A DNA stretch of 64,000 nt from an uncultured Clostridia bacterium. Lineage in GTDB: Bacteria; Bacillota; Clostridia; Christensenellales; Borkfalkiaceae. The stretch spans positions 1 to 64,000 of the forward strand of contig CAMUBY010000002.1 of assembly GCA_947087265.1 (NCBI GenBank). Reading direction: 5' to 3'. The notes under the pieces are model-generated. The model did no database searches. It was not told where the DNA came from and saw only the letters and a program-made list of their open reading frames with translations. The stretch's first letter is position 1. The number at the start of each line of letters is the position of its first letter. Made by a program: the position numbers and the translations under genes. Below are positions 1 to 8,694 of this stretch, piece after piece.

Positions 1-13
1 ATAGGAGGAATTT

Positions 14-766
14 ATGAAGAAGTTTTTGGCAATCGGCGCGTTGACGCTTGCGCTCACCGCAACTGCCGCCGCGGGCATGACGACAGTCGCCCTCACCCGT
101 GCGGACAACGCAGCCGATACGGCGCAGACTGCCGTTATCGAAGCCGCAGTGCTCCGTCAGGGAAGCAAGGGCGGCGAGGTGAAGGAAGTCCAGCGCAGAT
201 TGAAAAATTGGGGCTACTATTCGGGCGCGGTAGACGGTATCTACGGCTCGGGTACGAAAAAAGCGGTTATCCTGTTCCAGAAGAAGAACGGCTTAACTGC
301 GGACGGCATTGTGGGAAAAGCGACTTACGCCGCACTCGGTATGAACGATTCCTATAATGCGCTCAACAAACCTAACAAGGGCAATTCGTCTTCGTCCGGT
401 TCGTCGAACTACACCTCTTCCGACTTGTACCTTCTCGCAAAGACGATTTACGCCGAAGGACGGGGCGAAAGCTACACGGGTCAGGTTGCAATCGGCGCGG
501 TGATTATGAACCGCGTAAGAAGTTCGTCCTTCCCCAACACCATTGCAGGGGTTGTTTATCAACCCGGTGCATTCACCGCGGTTTCGGACGGGCAAATCAA
601 TTTAGAGCCCAACCAGACCGCATACGACGCCGCGCGCGACGCGATGAACGGCTGGGACCCCACCTACGGGTGTCTGTATTATTACAACCCTGCCAAAGCA
701 ACAAGCTCGTGGATATTCAACCGTCCGACGGTCACGGTTATCGGCAAGCACGTCTTTGCCATTTAA
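14..766 (+). CDS. sleB: Spore cortex-lytic enzyme, SleB type
   Basis: Secreted cell-wall hydrolase that cuts muramic-lactam-containing spore cortex during germination (family knowledge). Residues 1-30 form a signal peptide (Lys-Lys then an Ala/Leu/Thr-rich core). Residues about 47-108 are a peptidoglycan-binding domain of the PG_binding_1 type. A Ser/Gly/Asn linker follows, and residues about 137-250 are a Hydrolase_2 (SleB/CwlJ) catalytic domain. Its YAEGRGE motif places the likely catalytic glutamate at residue 148. Length of 250 fits the family. An AGGAGG site lies 5 nt before the ATG. The gene is 9 nt upstream of ypeB, the classic partner. The promoter lies outside the window. Confidence 0.93.
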   Translation: MKKFLAIGALTLALTATAAAGMTTVALTRADNAADTAQTAVIEAAVLRQGSKGGEVKEVQRRLKNWGYYSGAVDGIYGSGTKKAVILFQKKNGLTADGIVGKATYAALGMNDSYNALNKPNKGNSSSSGSSNYTSSDLYLLAKTIYAEGRGESYTGQVAIGAVIMNRVRSSSFPNTIAGVVYQPGAFTAVSDGQINLEPNQTAYDAARDAMNGWDPTYGCLYYYNPAKATSSWIFNRPTVTVIGKHVFAI

Positions 767-775
767 GGAGGAGTT

Positions 776-2746
776 ATGGAAAAGAAAATCGGAAAGAATG
801 TATCGAGCGGCGCTAAAAAAGTGGAACGCATCGAAGAAGAAACCAAAGTGAATGCCGCAAACGTGGATACGCAGACGCAGTCTAAAAAGAAAGCGCCCAA
901 AAAGACGGCGAAAAGCACGAAGTCCGTTTCGGGCAAGCAGAAAAAAGGCGCGTCAAAAGCGGAGCAAAAAGAGAGCGCGGCTGCGGAAAAGCGCTTGAAA
1001 GCAGCCAAAGAACGCGCCCAGAAAAAAGAAAAGAAACTGATGAAAAAAGCGGAACTGAAAGCCAAAAAATTGGAGAAGAAAGCCGCTTTGAAGCAGAAGA
1101 AATTAGAACGCAAAGAACTCATTGCCAAAAAACGCGCAGAGCGGAAACAGGCGAGAATCGAAAAAAAAGCGGAACTGAAAAATAAGAAGCTGGAACGCCG
1201 CGCGGAGAAAATTGCGCGCCGCGAAATGCTGAAAAACGAGACCAAGGCGGAAAAACAAAAGCGCCTTGCACGCGAAAAGAAAGACCGCATTGCTTTGAAA
1301 CGCCAGAAGCGCGAAGCGCAGCAAAAAGCACGCGAACAAAAACATCTTGCGCGTCAGAGAGCACATGAACGCAGAGCGGAAAACAAAAAGCATAAGCGCG
1401 AACAAAAGACCGAACGCAAAAAGAACCGTCGCGGGTTCGGCGGCTGGCTTGCTGCCGTGATTTCTCTCGGCGTAGCGTGCCTTGCGCTTGCTACCGTCGT
1501 CACGGCGGGTTCCATTGAAATGAACGATATGAACGTTGCTTCCGAAAACGTTTCCCGTGCAACGTTGTACGAAATGGTTTCGGTCACCGAAGATATGGAC
1601 AACAACCTTTCTAAACTCCGTGTTTCTTCGGGCGTACGCGAACAGCAGAGACTTCTGACAGATATCATTGTAGACAGTATGCTCATGGAAAGCGCGTTGG
1701 AGCGCATTCCCGTTGACGCGGCAACGAGTACGGACATTTCGTCCTTCGTGAACAGAACGGGCTCCTACGCGAGAATGCTGCTCTCCAAAATTTCGGCAGG
1801 CGAAAAATTGACGCAAACGGAAAAGAATACGATTGCGTATCTGTCGGACGTTAACTCTAAAATTTATAACGAACTGAACACGCTCGTGACCACCATGTCG
1901 GGCAAACAGTTCCGCGAATTCTTAAAGGGCGGAGAAGGCGCCGTGTCCGACCAGTTCCACCAAATCGGTCAGGATACCAAAACGGAAAGCGAAGAAATTG
2001 TAGACGCTCCCTTCTCGGGCGAAGGCAACGTCGGCGAAAACAAACTTGCCGCGATGGAAGAAATTTCCGAAAGCCGCGCCGAAGAGCTCGTCAAAGAGTA
2101 TTTCAGCGGCTACCATGTCCGCGAAACGAAGTACACGGGCGAAACCGTGTCTAACGAAATGAGCGGTTACAACTTCGTACTCACCGATGAAAACGACGTG
2201 GAAATTTATGCGCAGATTACGAAGAACGGCGGCAAACTTGCTTTCTTCGACACCTATGAAGTCTGCACGCAGAAGAATTTTGACCTCGACACCTGCGACG
2301 AATTGGCAAGAGATTTCTTGGCAGGACTCGGCATTACCGACGTAGAAGCGGTTTGGCTTTCCGACGCAGGCATGGTTGCGGACATCACTTACGTCAGCAA
2401 CGGCAACGGCTTCCGCGCTTACCCCGATATGATTCGGGTACGCGTTTGCGAAAGCAAGGGACGCGTCGTCGGTATGGAAGCGAGAGGATATCTCCTCAAC
2501 GCAACGGACAGAAATTTGAGCGCGGGCATTTCGGAAGAACAGGCGCGTGCGAAACTCAGCGGCAACTTAGAGTGCGAAAACGGCACGCTTGCGCTCATTC
2601 CCGTAAACGGAGAAGAAGTGCTTGCTTACGAGTTCTTCTGCACGAGCGGCGATACGGAATACTTCGTTTATATCGATGCGAATACGGGCGAAGAAGTACA
2701 GATGTTGCGCGTTCGCCAGAGTGCCAACGGCAGTTATCTGAGATAA
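776..2746 (+). CDS. ypeB: YpeB-like germination protein with long basic N-terminal extension
   Basis: YpeB is the membrane partner that stabilises or inhibits SleB in the spore. Residues about 245-656 look like a standard YpeB: a helical N-domain followed by PepSY-like repeats, ending in a GDTEYFVYIDANTGEE-type PepSY motif. One membrane segment is at about 223-244. The preceding 219 residues are almost entirely Lys, Arg, Glu, Ala and Gln, are predicted to be long helix or coiled coil, and carry a large net positive charge. Known YpeB proteins are near 450 residues, so this extension of about 200 residues is extra. Start chosen at the ATG behind AAGGAGGAG. Transcribed with sleB; an intrinsic terminator follows. 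Confidence 0.88.
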   Translation: MEKKIGKNVSSGAKKVERIEEETKVNAANVDTQTQSKKKAPKKTAKSTKSVSGKQKKGASKAEQKESAAAEKRLKAAKERAQKKEKKLMKKAELKAKKLEKKAALKQKKLERKELIAKKRAERKQARIEKKAELKNKKLERRAEKIARREMLKNETKAEKQKRLAREKKDRIALKRQKREAQQKAREQKHLARQRAHERRAENKKHKREQKTERKKNRRGFGGWLAAVISLGVACLALATVVTAGSIEMNDMNVASENVSRATLYEMVSVTEDMDNNLSKLRVSSGVREQQRLLTDIIVDSMLMESALERIPVDAATSTDISSFVNRTGSYARMLLSKISAGEKLTQTEKNTIAYLSDVNSKIYNELNTLVTTMSGKQFREFLKGGEGAVSDQFHQIGQDTKTESEEIVDAPFSGEGNVGENKLAAMEEISESRAEELVKEYFSGYHVRETKYTGETVSNEMSGYNFVLTDENDVEIYAQITKNGGKLAFFDTYEVCTQKNFDLDTCDELARDFLAGLGITDVEAVWLSDAGMVADITYVSNGNGFRAYPDMIRVRVCESKGRVVGMEARGYLLNATDRNLSAGISEEQARAKLSGNLECENGTLALIPVNGEEVLAYEFFCTSGDTEYFVYIDANTGEEVQMLRVRQSANGSYLR

Positions 2747-2770
2747 TGTCGGTTGTTAAGTAAACAGAAA

Positions 2771-2800
2771 AGCCATCGGATTTTCCGACGGCTTTTTTTA
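2771..2800 (+). terminator. Intrinsic terminator of sleB-ypeB
   Basis: Stem of about nine pairs (AGCCATCGG with CCGACGGCT, one mismatch) around an ATTTT loop, followed by seven T. It begins about 25 nt after the ypeB stop. Confidence 0.85.
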
Positions 2801-2841
2801 TTTCAAAACTTTGTGAAAAAAATGAAATTTTAGGAAAGCAC

Positions 2842-2870
2842 TTGCCAAAACCGTTGAAATATCGTACAAT
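2842..2870 (+). promoter_or_regulatory. Sigma-A promoter of trmL
   Basis: TTGCCA, 17 nt, TACAAT. The expected start of transcription is near 2877, upstream of an AAAGGAGA ribosome site and the trmL ATG. Confidence 0.7.
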
Positions 2871-2896
2871 AACAGCAATATACAAAGGAGAAAATA

Positions 2897-3388
2897 ATGT
2901 TTCATATCGTACTGGTGGAGCCTGAAATTCCGCAGAATACGGGAAATATTGCGCGTACCTGCGCCGCAACGGGTTGCGACCTCCATCTGGTGCATCCGCT
3001 CGGCTTTGAGATTTCCGACAAACAACTCAAACGCGCGGGGTTAGATTACTGGAATCTCGTGCGCGTGCATGAACATAACAATTTTGGTGAATTACTGGCG
3101 GAATATCCGTCTGCACGTTTTTATTTCTTTACCACAAAGGCAAAACACACGTATGCGGAAGCAGAATACCGCGACGGCGATTTTCTCGTCTTCGGAAAAG
3201 AAACGAGAGGACTGCCCGAGGAGCTACTTGTACAACATCCGGAAACGTGCGTGCGCATTCCCATGATTGGGGAGAGCCGCTCGTTGAATCTTTCCAACTC
3301 GGCGGCGATTGCCGTTTACGAGGCATTACGCCAAAACGGATTTCAGGGTTTCAAGCGTGAAGGGGAACTTCACCGCCTGAAATGGTGA
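2897..3388 (+). CDS. trmL: tRNA (cytidine/uridine-34 2'-O)-methyltransferase TrmL
   Basis: SPOUT-class methyltransferase that 2'-O-methylates the wobble base of tRNA-Leu using S-adenosylmethionine (family knowledge for TrmL/YibK/CspR). The N-terminus VEPEIPQNTGNIART and the C-terminal knot segment RIPMIGESRSLNLSNSAAI are family hallmarks. Length of 163 is typical of the minimal SPOUT fold. It starts at the ATG behind AAAGGAGAAAAT. The last 7 nt overlap the next gene, so the two are probably co-translated. Confidence 0.93.
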   Translation: MFHIVLVEPEIPQNTGNIARTCAATGCDLHLVHPLGFEISDKQLKRAGLDYWNLVRVHEHNNFGELLAEYPSARFYFFTTKAKHTYAEAEYRDGDFLVFGKETRGLPEELLVQHPETCVRIPMIGESRSLNLSNSAAIAVYEALRQNGFQGFKREGELHRLKW

Positions 3389-4458
3389 AGGTGCGCTTCA
3401 AGCGTTTCGGACTGATTGTTTTTTCTTTGTTATTTTTTATCTGTGCGGCGTTTTCTCTTTTTCTGCCATTTCCGAAAGACGCGGGTGCAGTCGGCGAAAG
3501 TTATTTCTGCCGTTGGGAAGACGGCCGTGTGAGCAATGAAACTTATGCTTCCGCTTATCCCGATTATTTCAATTCGTCTTGCAATTCTATTTTTCTCTGC
3601 CGCGGCGGGATATACGGCGAAATTCAAACAAGTAAACAGTTTCAAACGGTTTACCGCACATTGTTCACGGGCGGACTTGCCGAACTTCTCTCCCTTTCGG
3701 GAAACGGAATTTCGCGCTTGGAACGACTTGCCGTATGGCGGTCGACGAACGGCTGGATATGGTACAGTTCGGGTTATTTCGTTTGGAATGAAGGTCTCAC
3801 GGAAACGGCTTCCGCGAAAGGAGAAAAACTCATTTTGCTTTCGGGCAGAATATCTGCGTTGCGGTTAAACAAAACGGGGGCAAAACATTTGGAACTCCGC
3901 TCGGAAGCGGAATTCGACGTTAAAACAATTTACGGAACAAAGGTAGAAAAAATAACGGCGAACGCGCCTTATGCGGAACGCGGCGGCGCGGTTTACCTCG
4001 ACACGGGTACTGCGGTTCGGCTGACTGCCGCACTTCCTCCGGTTACCTCGCTCACGGTTTCGGGAAACGATTATGCGGACGAAGGCGCGTTGCTTGCGGC
4101 GCAGAATCTGCAATCGCTCACGCTGCCCTTTGCAGGCAACGCGCCCGTAAAGAGCAATTATTTCCGCGGTGAAATTGCCTATCTCTTTTCGGACGGAACC
4201 GATTACGTTGTGCCTGTCTCGCTGAAACGAGTGAAAATTACGGGCGGTCTGCTTGTGTCGCACGCATTCTACCGCATGAGTATGGTAGAGGAAATCGACC
4301 TTTGCGGAATGCTTGCGGAAAACATTGAAAACAACGCGCTTGCGGACGTTCTTTCCTGGAAACGCGTGCATTCTCCGAATCAGAATCTGAAACTTTGCGG
4401 CTCTTATCATGCTTATGCCGCGCCTTGCGGCTGCACCGTGTTCGAGCGTAATTTATAA
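3382..4458 (+). CDS. Exported or membrane-anchored protein with leucine-rich-repeat-like segments, unknown function
   Basis: Not recognised. A single hydrophobic segment at residues about 8-30 follows a basic start (KVRFKRFG), so it is a signal anchor or signal peptide. The remaining ~325 residues lack further membrane segments. They contain short alternating hydrophobic runs (for example LQSLTLPFAG and VEEIDLCGML) reminiscent of BspA-type leucine-rich repeats found on clostridial surface proteins. The resemblance is weak. There are six or more cysteines. The gene overlaps trmL by 7 nt and may be translated by coupling. The link to tRNA methylation is probably only positional. Confidence 0.55.
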   Translation: MVKVRFKRFGLIVFSLLFFICAAFSLFLPFPKDAGAVGESYFCRWEDGRVSNETYASAYPDYFNSSCNSIFLCRGGIYGEIQTSKQFQTVYRTLFTGGLAELLSLSGNGISRLERLAVWRSTNGWIWYSSGYFVWNEGLTETASAKGEKLILLSGRISALRLNKTGAKHLELRSEAEFDVKTIYGTKVEKITANAPYAERGGAVYLDTGTAVRLTAALPPVTSLTVSGNDYADEGALLAAQNLQSLTLPFAGNAPVKSNYFRGEIAYLFSDGTDYVVPVSLKRVKITGGLLVSHAFYRMSMVEEIDLCGMLAENIENNALADVLSWKRVHSPNQNLKLCGSYHAYAAPCGCTVFERNL

Positions 4459-4482
4459 TATTATCAGGATACAATAGAACAA

Positions 4483-6063
4483 ATGAAACGAAAGTTAAAA
4501 AAAATATTCAGTCGGTTTCCGCTTGTGATGTTAACCATCGTCCTCATGTTTTCCGCGTTTGTCGCGGTGCTGGTGGGCGCGGTTTACGTCGTGAACGAAG
4601 TCGTTATCTTTTATTATCCCGAAACAAAATTATATCTGCAAATCGGCTTTACCCTGCTCGATTATCTGATAATGATTGTCACGGTGCTGCGGATTGCCAA
4701 CCGCGACATGGTGCCCGAAACGAAGGTCCCCTGGATTATCTGCGTGATTGCCTTCAATATCGTGGGCGTGATTGCATACGTCGTCTTTTCTTCTCACCGC
4801 CCTTCCAAAAAACAGCGCGGCAGATACCTGTCTCTCATTGAACGTTCCCTGCCGTTTTCGCAGAGGAAATTCACCAAACAGGAAACGGAAACTTATCTGG
4901 GAAGTTGGGCGGACGAGAGCGAAGCGCTCGCGCTTGCAAGCCCCATGGCAGTGTTATACGGCAACACCAAAACCGAATATCTTGCGTCGGGTGAAACCTT
5001 TGCCGAGCGGCTGCTCGAAGATTTGGAGCGCGCCGAAAAATATATCTTTCTTGAATTTTTTATCATTGAAAAGGGAAAACTCTGGTCGGCGATTCTCGAT
5101 ATTTTACAGCGCAAAGTAAAGGCGGGCGTGGAAGTGCGCGTCATGTACGACGATATCGGCTGCATGGGTAAAGTCCACGTCCGCTATCATAAAACCTTGC
5201 GGAAACTCGGCATCAAAACCGTGAAATTCAATCCGTTCGTGCCCGTCGTATCCAACGTGCACAACAACCGCGACCACAGAAAGATTGTCGTTATCGACGG
5301 AAAAGTCGGTTATACGGGCGGCATCAATCTTGCGGACGAATACGTCAACCTCGTCAATTATTTCGGTCATTGGAAGGACTCCGCCGTGCGCCTCGAAGGG
5401 GAGGGCGTAAAGAGTCTTGCGCTCATGTTCTTACGGCTCTATAGTATCCAGAAAAAGACGGCGGAAGATTTTGCGCCCTATATTCCGACCGATTACGAAT
5501 CGTTTGAAAACGAGGGGTTCGTGCAACCGTACGGCGACGGACCGCGCTCGCTCTACGGCAGACATCTCGGCGAGGATGTTTATATCAACCTTCTCAACGG
5601 GGCAAAGAAGTACGTCTATATTACGACGCCCTATCTCATCATTGACTACCGCCTGCGTGAAGCACTTACGCTCACGGCACAGCGCGGCGTGGACGTGCGT
5701 ATCATTACGCCGCACATTCCCGATAAAAAAATACCGTTCGCACTCACGCGTTCCAACTATCTCGCTCTCATCAAGGGCGGCGTGAAAATTTACGAGTATA
5801 CGCCCGGCTTTGTACACGCAAAGAGTTTCGTCTGCGACGATGAAGCGGCGGTGGTGGGTACCATCAATCTCGATTACCGTTCGTTGCTGTTCCACTTTGA
5901 AGACGCGGTGTTAATGTTCCGTACCAAGGCGGTAGAGCAGTTGAAAGCGGACTTTGACGAGATGTTCCGCGTTTCCGCGCTGCAGACGGCGGAGGACGCG
6001 AAGAAGAGCGTTGTCTGGCGTTGGATTTGCGAAATTGCAAAACTGTTTGCGCCGTTGTTCTGA
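4483..6063 (+). CDS. cls: Cardiolipin synthase (phospholipase D family)
   Basis: Membrane enzyme that joins two phosphatidylglycerols into cardiolipin plus glycerol. Two N-terminal membrane segments (residues about 12-38 and 44-64) form the PLDc_N part. Two HKD catalytic motifs follow: H265-x-K267-x4-D272 (HRKIVVID) and H445-x-K447-x4-D452 (HAKSFVCD), each followed by the family's GG or N-containing turn. Length of 526 is normal. No convincing Shine-Dalgarno lies at a normal distance. A TACAAT box ends 7 nt before the ATG, so this may also have a leaderless transcript. Confidence 0.93.
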   Translation: MKRKLKKIFSRFPLVMLTIVLMFSAFVAVLVGAVYVVNEVVIFYYPETKLYLQIGFTLLDYLIMIVTVLRIANRDMVPETKVPWIICVIAFNIVGVIAYVVFSSHRPSKKQRGRYLSLIERSLPFSQRKFTKQETETYLGSWADESEALALASPMAVLYGNTKTEYLASGETFAERLLEDLERAEKYIFLEFFIIEKGKLWSAILDILQRKVKAGVEVRVMYDDIGCMGKVHVRYHKTLRKLGIKTVKFNPFVPVVSNVHNNRDHRKIVVIDGKVGYTGGINLADEYVNLVNYFGHWKDSAVRLEGEGVKSLALMFLRLYSIQKKTAEDFAPYIPTDYESFENEGFVQPYGDGPRSLYGRHLGEDVYINLLNGAKKYVYITTPYLIIDYRLREALTLTAQRGVDVRIITPHIPDKKIPFALTRSNYLALIKGGVKIYEYTPGFVHAKSFVCDDEAAVVGTINLDYRSLLFHFEDAVLMFRTKAVEQLKADFDEMFRVSALQTAEDAKKSVVWRWICEIAKLFAPLF

Positions 6064-6082
6064 GGGCGTTCGGGAGGGAAAC

Positions 6083-6334
6083 ATGATACATTCGTTGAGC
6101 GGCGGCGTCATCTCGGACGGAGGAATTTATGCGTTCGTCAAAGTGGAAGTGGAGGGGGCTCCGCGCTGGTACCTTTCGCCCGCGTTTACGGTAAAAGTCG
6201 GCGACAGAGTGATTGTCGAATGCGGAGGGAAACGGTACACGGCGGAAGTGTTGAAAGTGGAAAAATGCACGCCGCAGACCGCGCCCTGCCCCATGAGCCG
6301 TGTGCGCGAAATCGAGGGATTTGCGGAGGAATGA
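6083..6334 (+). CDS. Small conserved-looking protein of 83 residues, unknown function
   Basis: The frame is open from further upstream, but the start is set at the ATG behind GGGAGGG, 7 nt upstream. This gives a protein beginning MIHSLSGGVISDGGIY. It is mostly beta-strand-like, without signal peptide or membrane segment, with two cysteines in the last third (KCTPQTAPCP). The segment GDRVIVECGGKRYTAEVLKV reads like a small beta-barrel of OB or SH3 type; this is an inference from pattern only. It sits 19 nt after cls and before an unrelated promoter. Confidence 0.6.
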   Translation: MIHSLSGGVISDGGIYAFVKVEVEGAPRWYLSPAFTVKVGDRVIVECGGKRYTAEVLKVEKCTPQTAPCPMSRVREIEGFAEE

Positions 6335-6345
6335 CGTCAATTTCG

Positions 6346-6374
6346 TTGACAAACCGTTTCGGCTTGCGTATACT
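6346..6374 (+). promoter_or_regulatory. Sigma-A promoter of the MATE gene
   Basis: TTGACA, 17 nt, TATACT. Predicted transcription start near 6381, about 110 nt upstream of the coding start. Confidence 0.75.
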
Positions 6375-6437
6375 GAATAAAAAATAACAGTTCATCGGAG
6401 GACGCGCAGTCGGGGTTGCGTTTGTCGATAAGATGTC

Positions 6438-6476
6438 GGGTGCGCTCGATTGGATTTTCCAACGGCGCATTTTTAA
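6438..6476 (+). promoter_or_regulatory. Terminator-like hairpin in the MATE leader (possible attenuator)
   Basis: Within the 5' leader, TGCGC (6441-6445) pairs with GCGCA (6465-6469) and TTGGA (6450-6454) with TCCAA (6458-6462), followed by a run of five T. This is terminator geometry between promoter and start codon. The upstream part of the leader (6381-6437) could hold the sensor, but it matches no riboswitch class that I recognise. Confidence 0.45.
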
Positions 6477-6493
6477 TATTTTCGGAGTAAATT

Positions 6494-7834
6494 ATGAAAG
6501 GGAAACGGATTTCACTGTCCGAACATTTCACAATGAAAAAACTGTTGCGTTTTACGCTGCCGTCCGTCGTGATGGCGGTGTTTACGTCCGTGTATTCCAT
6601 TGTGGACGGCGTGTTCGTTTCCAAGGCGGTGGGCGATACCGCCTTCGCGGGCTTGAATCTGATTTTTCCGTTTATCATTATTCTGGGCGCTATCGGTATG
6701 ATGCTCGGTTCGGGCGGCAGCGCTCTGATTGCCAAAACGCTCGGTGAGGGCGACCGCGAGCGTGCGAACGGATATTTTTCGGCAATGGTCATTGCGATTG
6801 CGGCGCTGGGGATTGCGTTCGGCGGTCTGGGCATTGCTCTCCTGCGCCCCGTTGCCGAACTGTTAGGCACGGACGCGACGCGCGATACGGTGGAGGCGGC
6901 AATCCTCTACGGTTTTGTTTCGCTGTGCGGAATGCCTTTTCTCATGTTGCAGTATTCCTTTCAGAGTTTCATGGTTACGGCGGAAAAATCGACGCTCGGA
7001 TTTCTCATTACGGTGGCGGCAGGGGTTTTGAACGCCGCGTTCGACGCGCTGTTTATTCTGGTATTCGATTGGGAGTTGATTGGCGCTGCCGCCGCTACGG
7101 TTGCGGGGCAGGCGGTCGCGGGGATTGCGCCGATTATTTACTTTTCGTGTAAAAACAACAGTTTGCTCCGCTTCCGCAAACCGCGCATCGGCGTAAAAAA
7201 TTTTCTGCGTGCCTGCCTGAACGGCGCTTCGGAGCTGCTTTCAAACATTTCGTTTGCCATCGTGTCCATTCTCTACAATTCGCAACTCTTGCGTCTTGCC
7301 GGAGATAACGGCGTCATTGCATACGGCATTATCATGTACATGAGTACGGTTTTCTTTAATATCTATTTCGGGTTTTCTTTGGGCGCCGCGCCGATTGTCG
7401 GGTACCATTACGGCGCGCAGAATAACGGCGAACTCAAAAACCTGCGCCGTAAAGGGTTCTTGCTCATGGGCGTGTTGGGCGTGGTGCTCACGGCGGTTGC
7501 GGAAGGATTGGCGATTCCGTTTGCGCGAATTTTTGCTACGAGCGATGAAGTTTACAATATGACGCGCACGGGCATTTATATCTATTCGGGCGTGTATGTG
7601 CTCATGGGGTTCAGTGTATTCGGTTCGGCGTATTTTACCGCGCTGAACAACGGGTTGGTTTCGGGCGCGATTTCGCTGAGCCGTTCGCTCATCTTTCAAT
7701 GCGGCACGGTATTGTTATTGCCCATGCTGTGGGGGCTTACGGGCGTATGGGTGGCGGCAACGGCGGCAGAGGTGCTCGCGTTCGGCGTGACCATGCTGTT
7801 CTTTTTCTGTATGCGCAAAAAATACCGCTACTGA
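6494..7834 (+). CDS. MATE-family multidrug/organic-cation exporter
   Basis: Membrane antiporter that exports drugs or metabolites using an Na+ or H+ gradient. About twelve hydrophobic segments are visible. The opening FTLPSVVMAVFTSVYSIVDG and the GSGGSALIAKTLGEG stretch are typical of the MepA/NorM-type MATE fold, with an internal half repeat. Length of 446 is usual. The start at ATG 6494 follows a TCGGAG site 7 nt upstream. Regulation may go through the leader hairpin described separately. Substrate cannot be read from sequence. Confidence 0.9.
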   Translation: MKGKRISLSEHFTMKKLLRFTLPSVVMAVFTSVYSIVDGVFVSKAVGDTAFAGLNLIFPFIIILGAIGMMLGSGGSALIAKTLGEGDRERANGYFSAMVIAIAALGIAFGGLGIALLRPVAELLGTDATRDTVEAAILYGFVSLCGMPFLMLQYSFQSFMVTAEKSTLGFLITVAAGVLNAAFDALFILVFDWELIGAAAATVAGQAVAGIAPIIYFSCKNNSLLRFRKPRIGVKNFLRACLNGASELLSNISFAIVSILYNSQLLRLAGDNGVIAYGIIMYMSTVFFNIYFGFSLGAAPIVGYHYGAQNNGELKNLRRKGFLLMGVLGVVLTAVAEGLAIPFARIFATSDEVYNMTRTGIYIYSGVYVLMGFSVFGSAYFTALNNGLVSGAISLSRSLIFQCGTVLLLPMLWGLTGVWVAATAAEVLAFGVTMLFFFCMRKKYRY

Positions 7835-7848
7835 AATTTATAAAACGG

Positions 7849-7877
7849 TTGACAAATTATGCGCCGCCGATTACAAT
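7849..7877 (+). promoter_or_regulatory. Sigma-A promoter of mntP
   Basis: TTGACA, 17 nt, TACAAT. The predicted start of transcription, near 7884, is immediately before the riboswitch P1 strand. Confidence 0.85.
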
Positions 7878-7885
7878 AAAAGGGA

Positions 7886-7972
7886 CATAGGGGAGTAGTC
7901 GGCTGGTATCAGCGGTAATATCCACACATTGCGGCAGCGCCGCGGGTATTATCTGAAATGACGAGACTTATG
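7886..7972 (+). ncRNA. yybP-ykoY (Mn2+) riboswitch upstream of mntP
   Basis: Contains the family's GGGGAGTAG signature just inside P1, a second arm with ACAC next to a GC-rich hairpin, and the closing GACGAGACTTATG. P1 pairs CATAGG (7886-7891) with CTTATG (7967-7972). The same 3' strand is the left side of the terminator stem just downstream, so Mn2+-stabilised P1 should prevent termination (ON switch). Manganese sensing is established for this class; the switching direction is inferred from the pairing. The downstream gene is the manganese exporter mntP, the classic target. Confidence 0.88.
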
Positions 7973-8000
7973 CGCGTTTTTTCGCGCATAAGTTTTTTTT
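7966..8000 (+). terminator. Riboswitch-controlled terminator
   Basis: Perfect 11-bp stem ACTTATGCGCG / CGCGCATAAGT with a T6 loop and a T8 tail. It shares CTTATG with riboswitch P1. Confidence 0.9.
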
Positions 8001-8020
8001 ATTGAGAGAAAGGAGAGAAC

Positions 8021-8629
8021 ATGGCAGTTTGGGAAATTATTTTCATCGGAATCGCACTTTCCATGGATGCGTTTGCGGTGGGCTTGACGGACGGAATCGT
8101 CGAACCGAATATGCGGCCCTTGAAAGCGTTTCTGATTGCCTTTTCGTTTGCATTTTTTCAGTTCGCTATGCCCGTGGCAGGTTACTGTTTCGGCGCGGCG
8201 GTTGCTTCGTTTGTGGAAAGAGTCGCGCCCTATCTTTCGTTTGCGCTTCTTTTACTTCTTGGCGGAAAAATGATTTTCGACGAGGCGAAGGAGTACGCGG
8301 CGCACCGCAGAGAAAGGACGCTGTGCAATTATCTTGCAAAGGAGAAAAAGCCGCTCGGGTTCGGCGGACTTTTGTTGCAGTCGGTGGCAACGAGCTTCGA
8401 CGCGTTCGCGGTGGGCGTCACCCTGCTGGCGGCGGACACGGGCGCAGGGTTGCCCTATCATATTGCGCTGTGCGCGCTGCTCATCGGCGCGGTCACGTTC
8501 TCGCTCTCCGTGCTCGCGGTGAGTATCGGCAGTAAAACGAGTCAAAAAATCGGCGGCGGGGCGGAAACGGCCGGCGGCGTTATTTTAATTGCAATCGGCG
8601 TAAAAATTTTGCTGGAAGGAATTATTTAG
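8021..8629 (+). CDS. mntP: Manganese efflux pump MntP
   Basis: Six-helix inner-membrane exporter that lowers cytoplasmic Mn2+. Two repeated half-domains each carry the conserved acidic motif (SMDAFAVG near residue 15 and SFDAFAVG near residue 128), the family signature for metal transport. Length of 202 is close to the usual 180-190, with a charged cytoplasmic loop in the middle. The ATG follows AAAGGAGAGAAC. Expression is placed under the upstream yybP-ykoY riboswitch and terminator, so manganese should induce it. Confidence 0.93.
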   Translation: MAVWEIIFIGIALSMDAFAVGLTDGIVEPNMRPLKAFLIAFSFAFFQFAMPVAGYCFGAAVASFVERVAPYLSFALLLLLGGKMIFDEAKEYAAHRRERTLCNYLAKEKKPLGFGGLLLQSVATSFDAFAVGVTLLAADTGAGLPYHIALCALLIGAVTFSLSVLAVSIGSKTSQKIGGGAETAGGVILIAIGVKILLEGII

Positions 8630-8656
8630 CACGCGTTTTTCAGGTGTTGATTGCGC

Positions 8657-8685
8657 TTGACATTTTCAGTGCAAAGTGTTACTAT
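8657..8685 (+). promoter_or_regulatory. Sigma-A promoter of the CaCA antiporter gene
   Basis: TTGACA, 17 nt, TACTAT. The transcription start should fall near 8692, at the first bases of the second riboswitch. Confidence 0.8.
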
Positions 8686-8694
8686 TTTCCAAAA

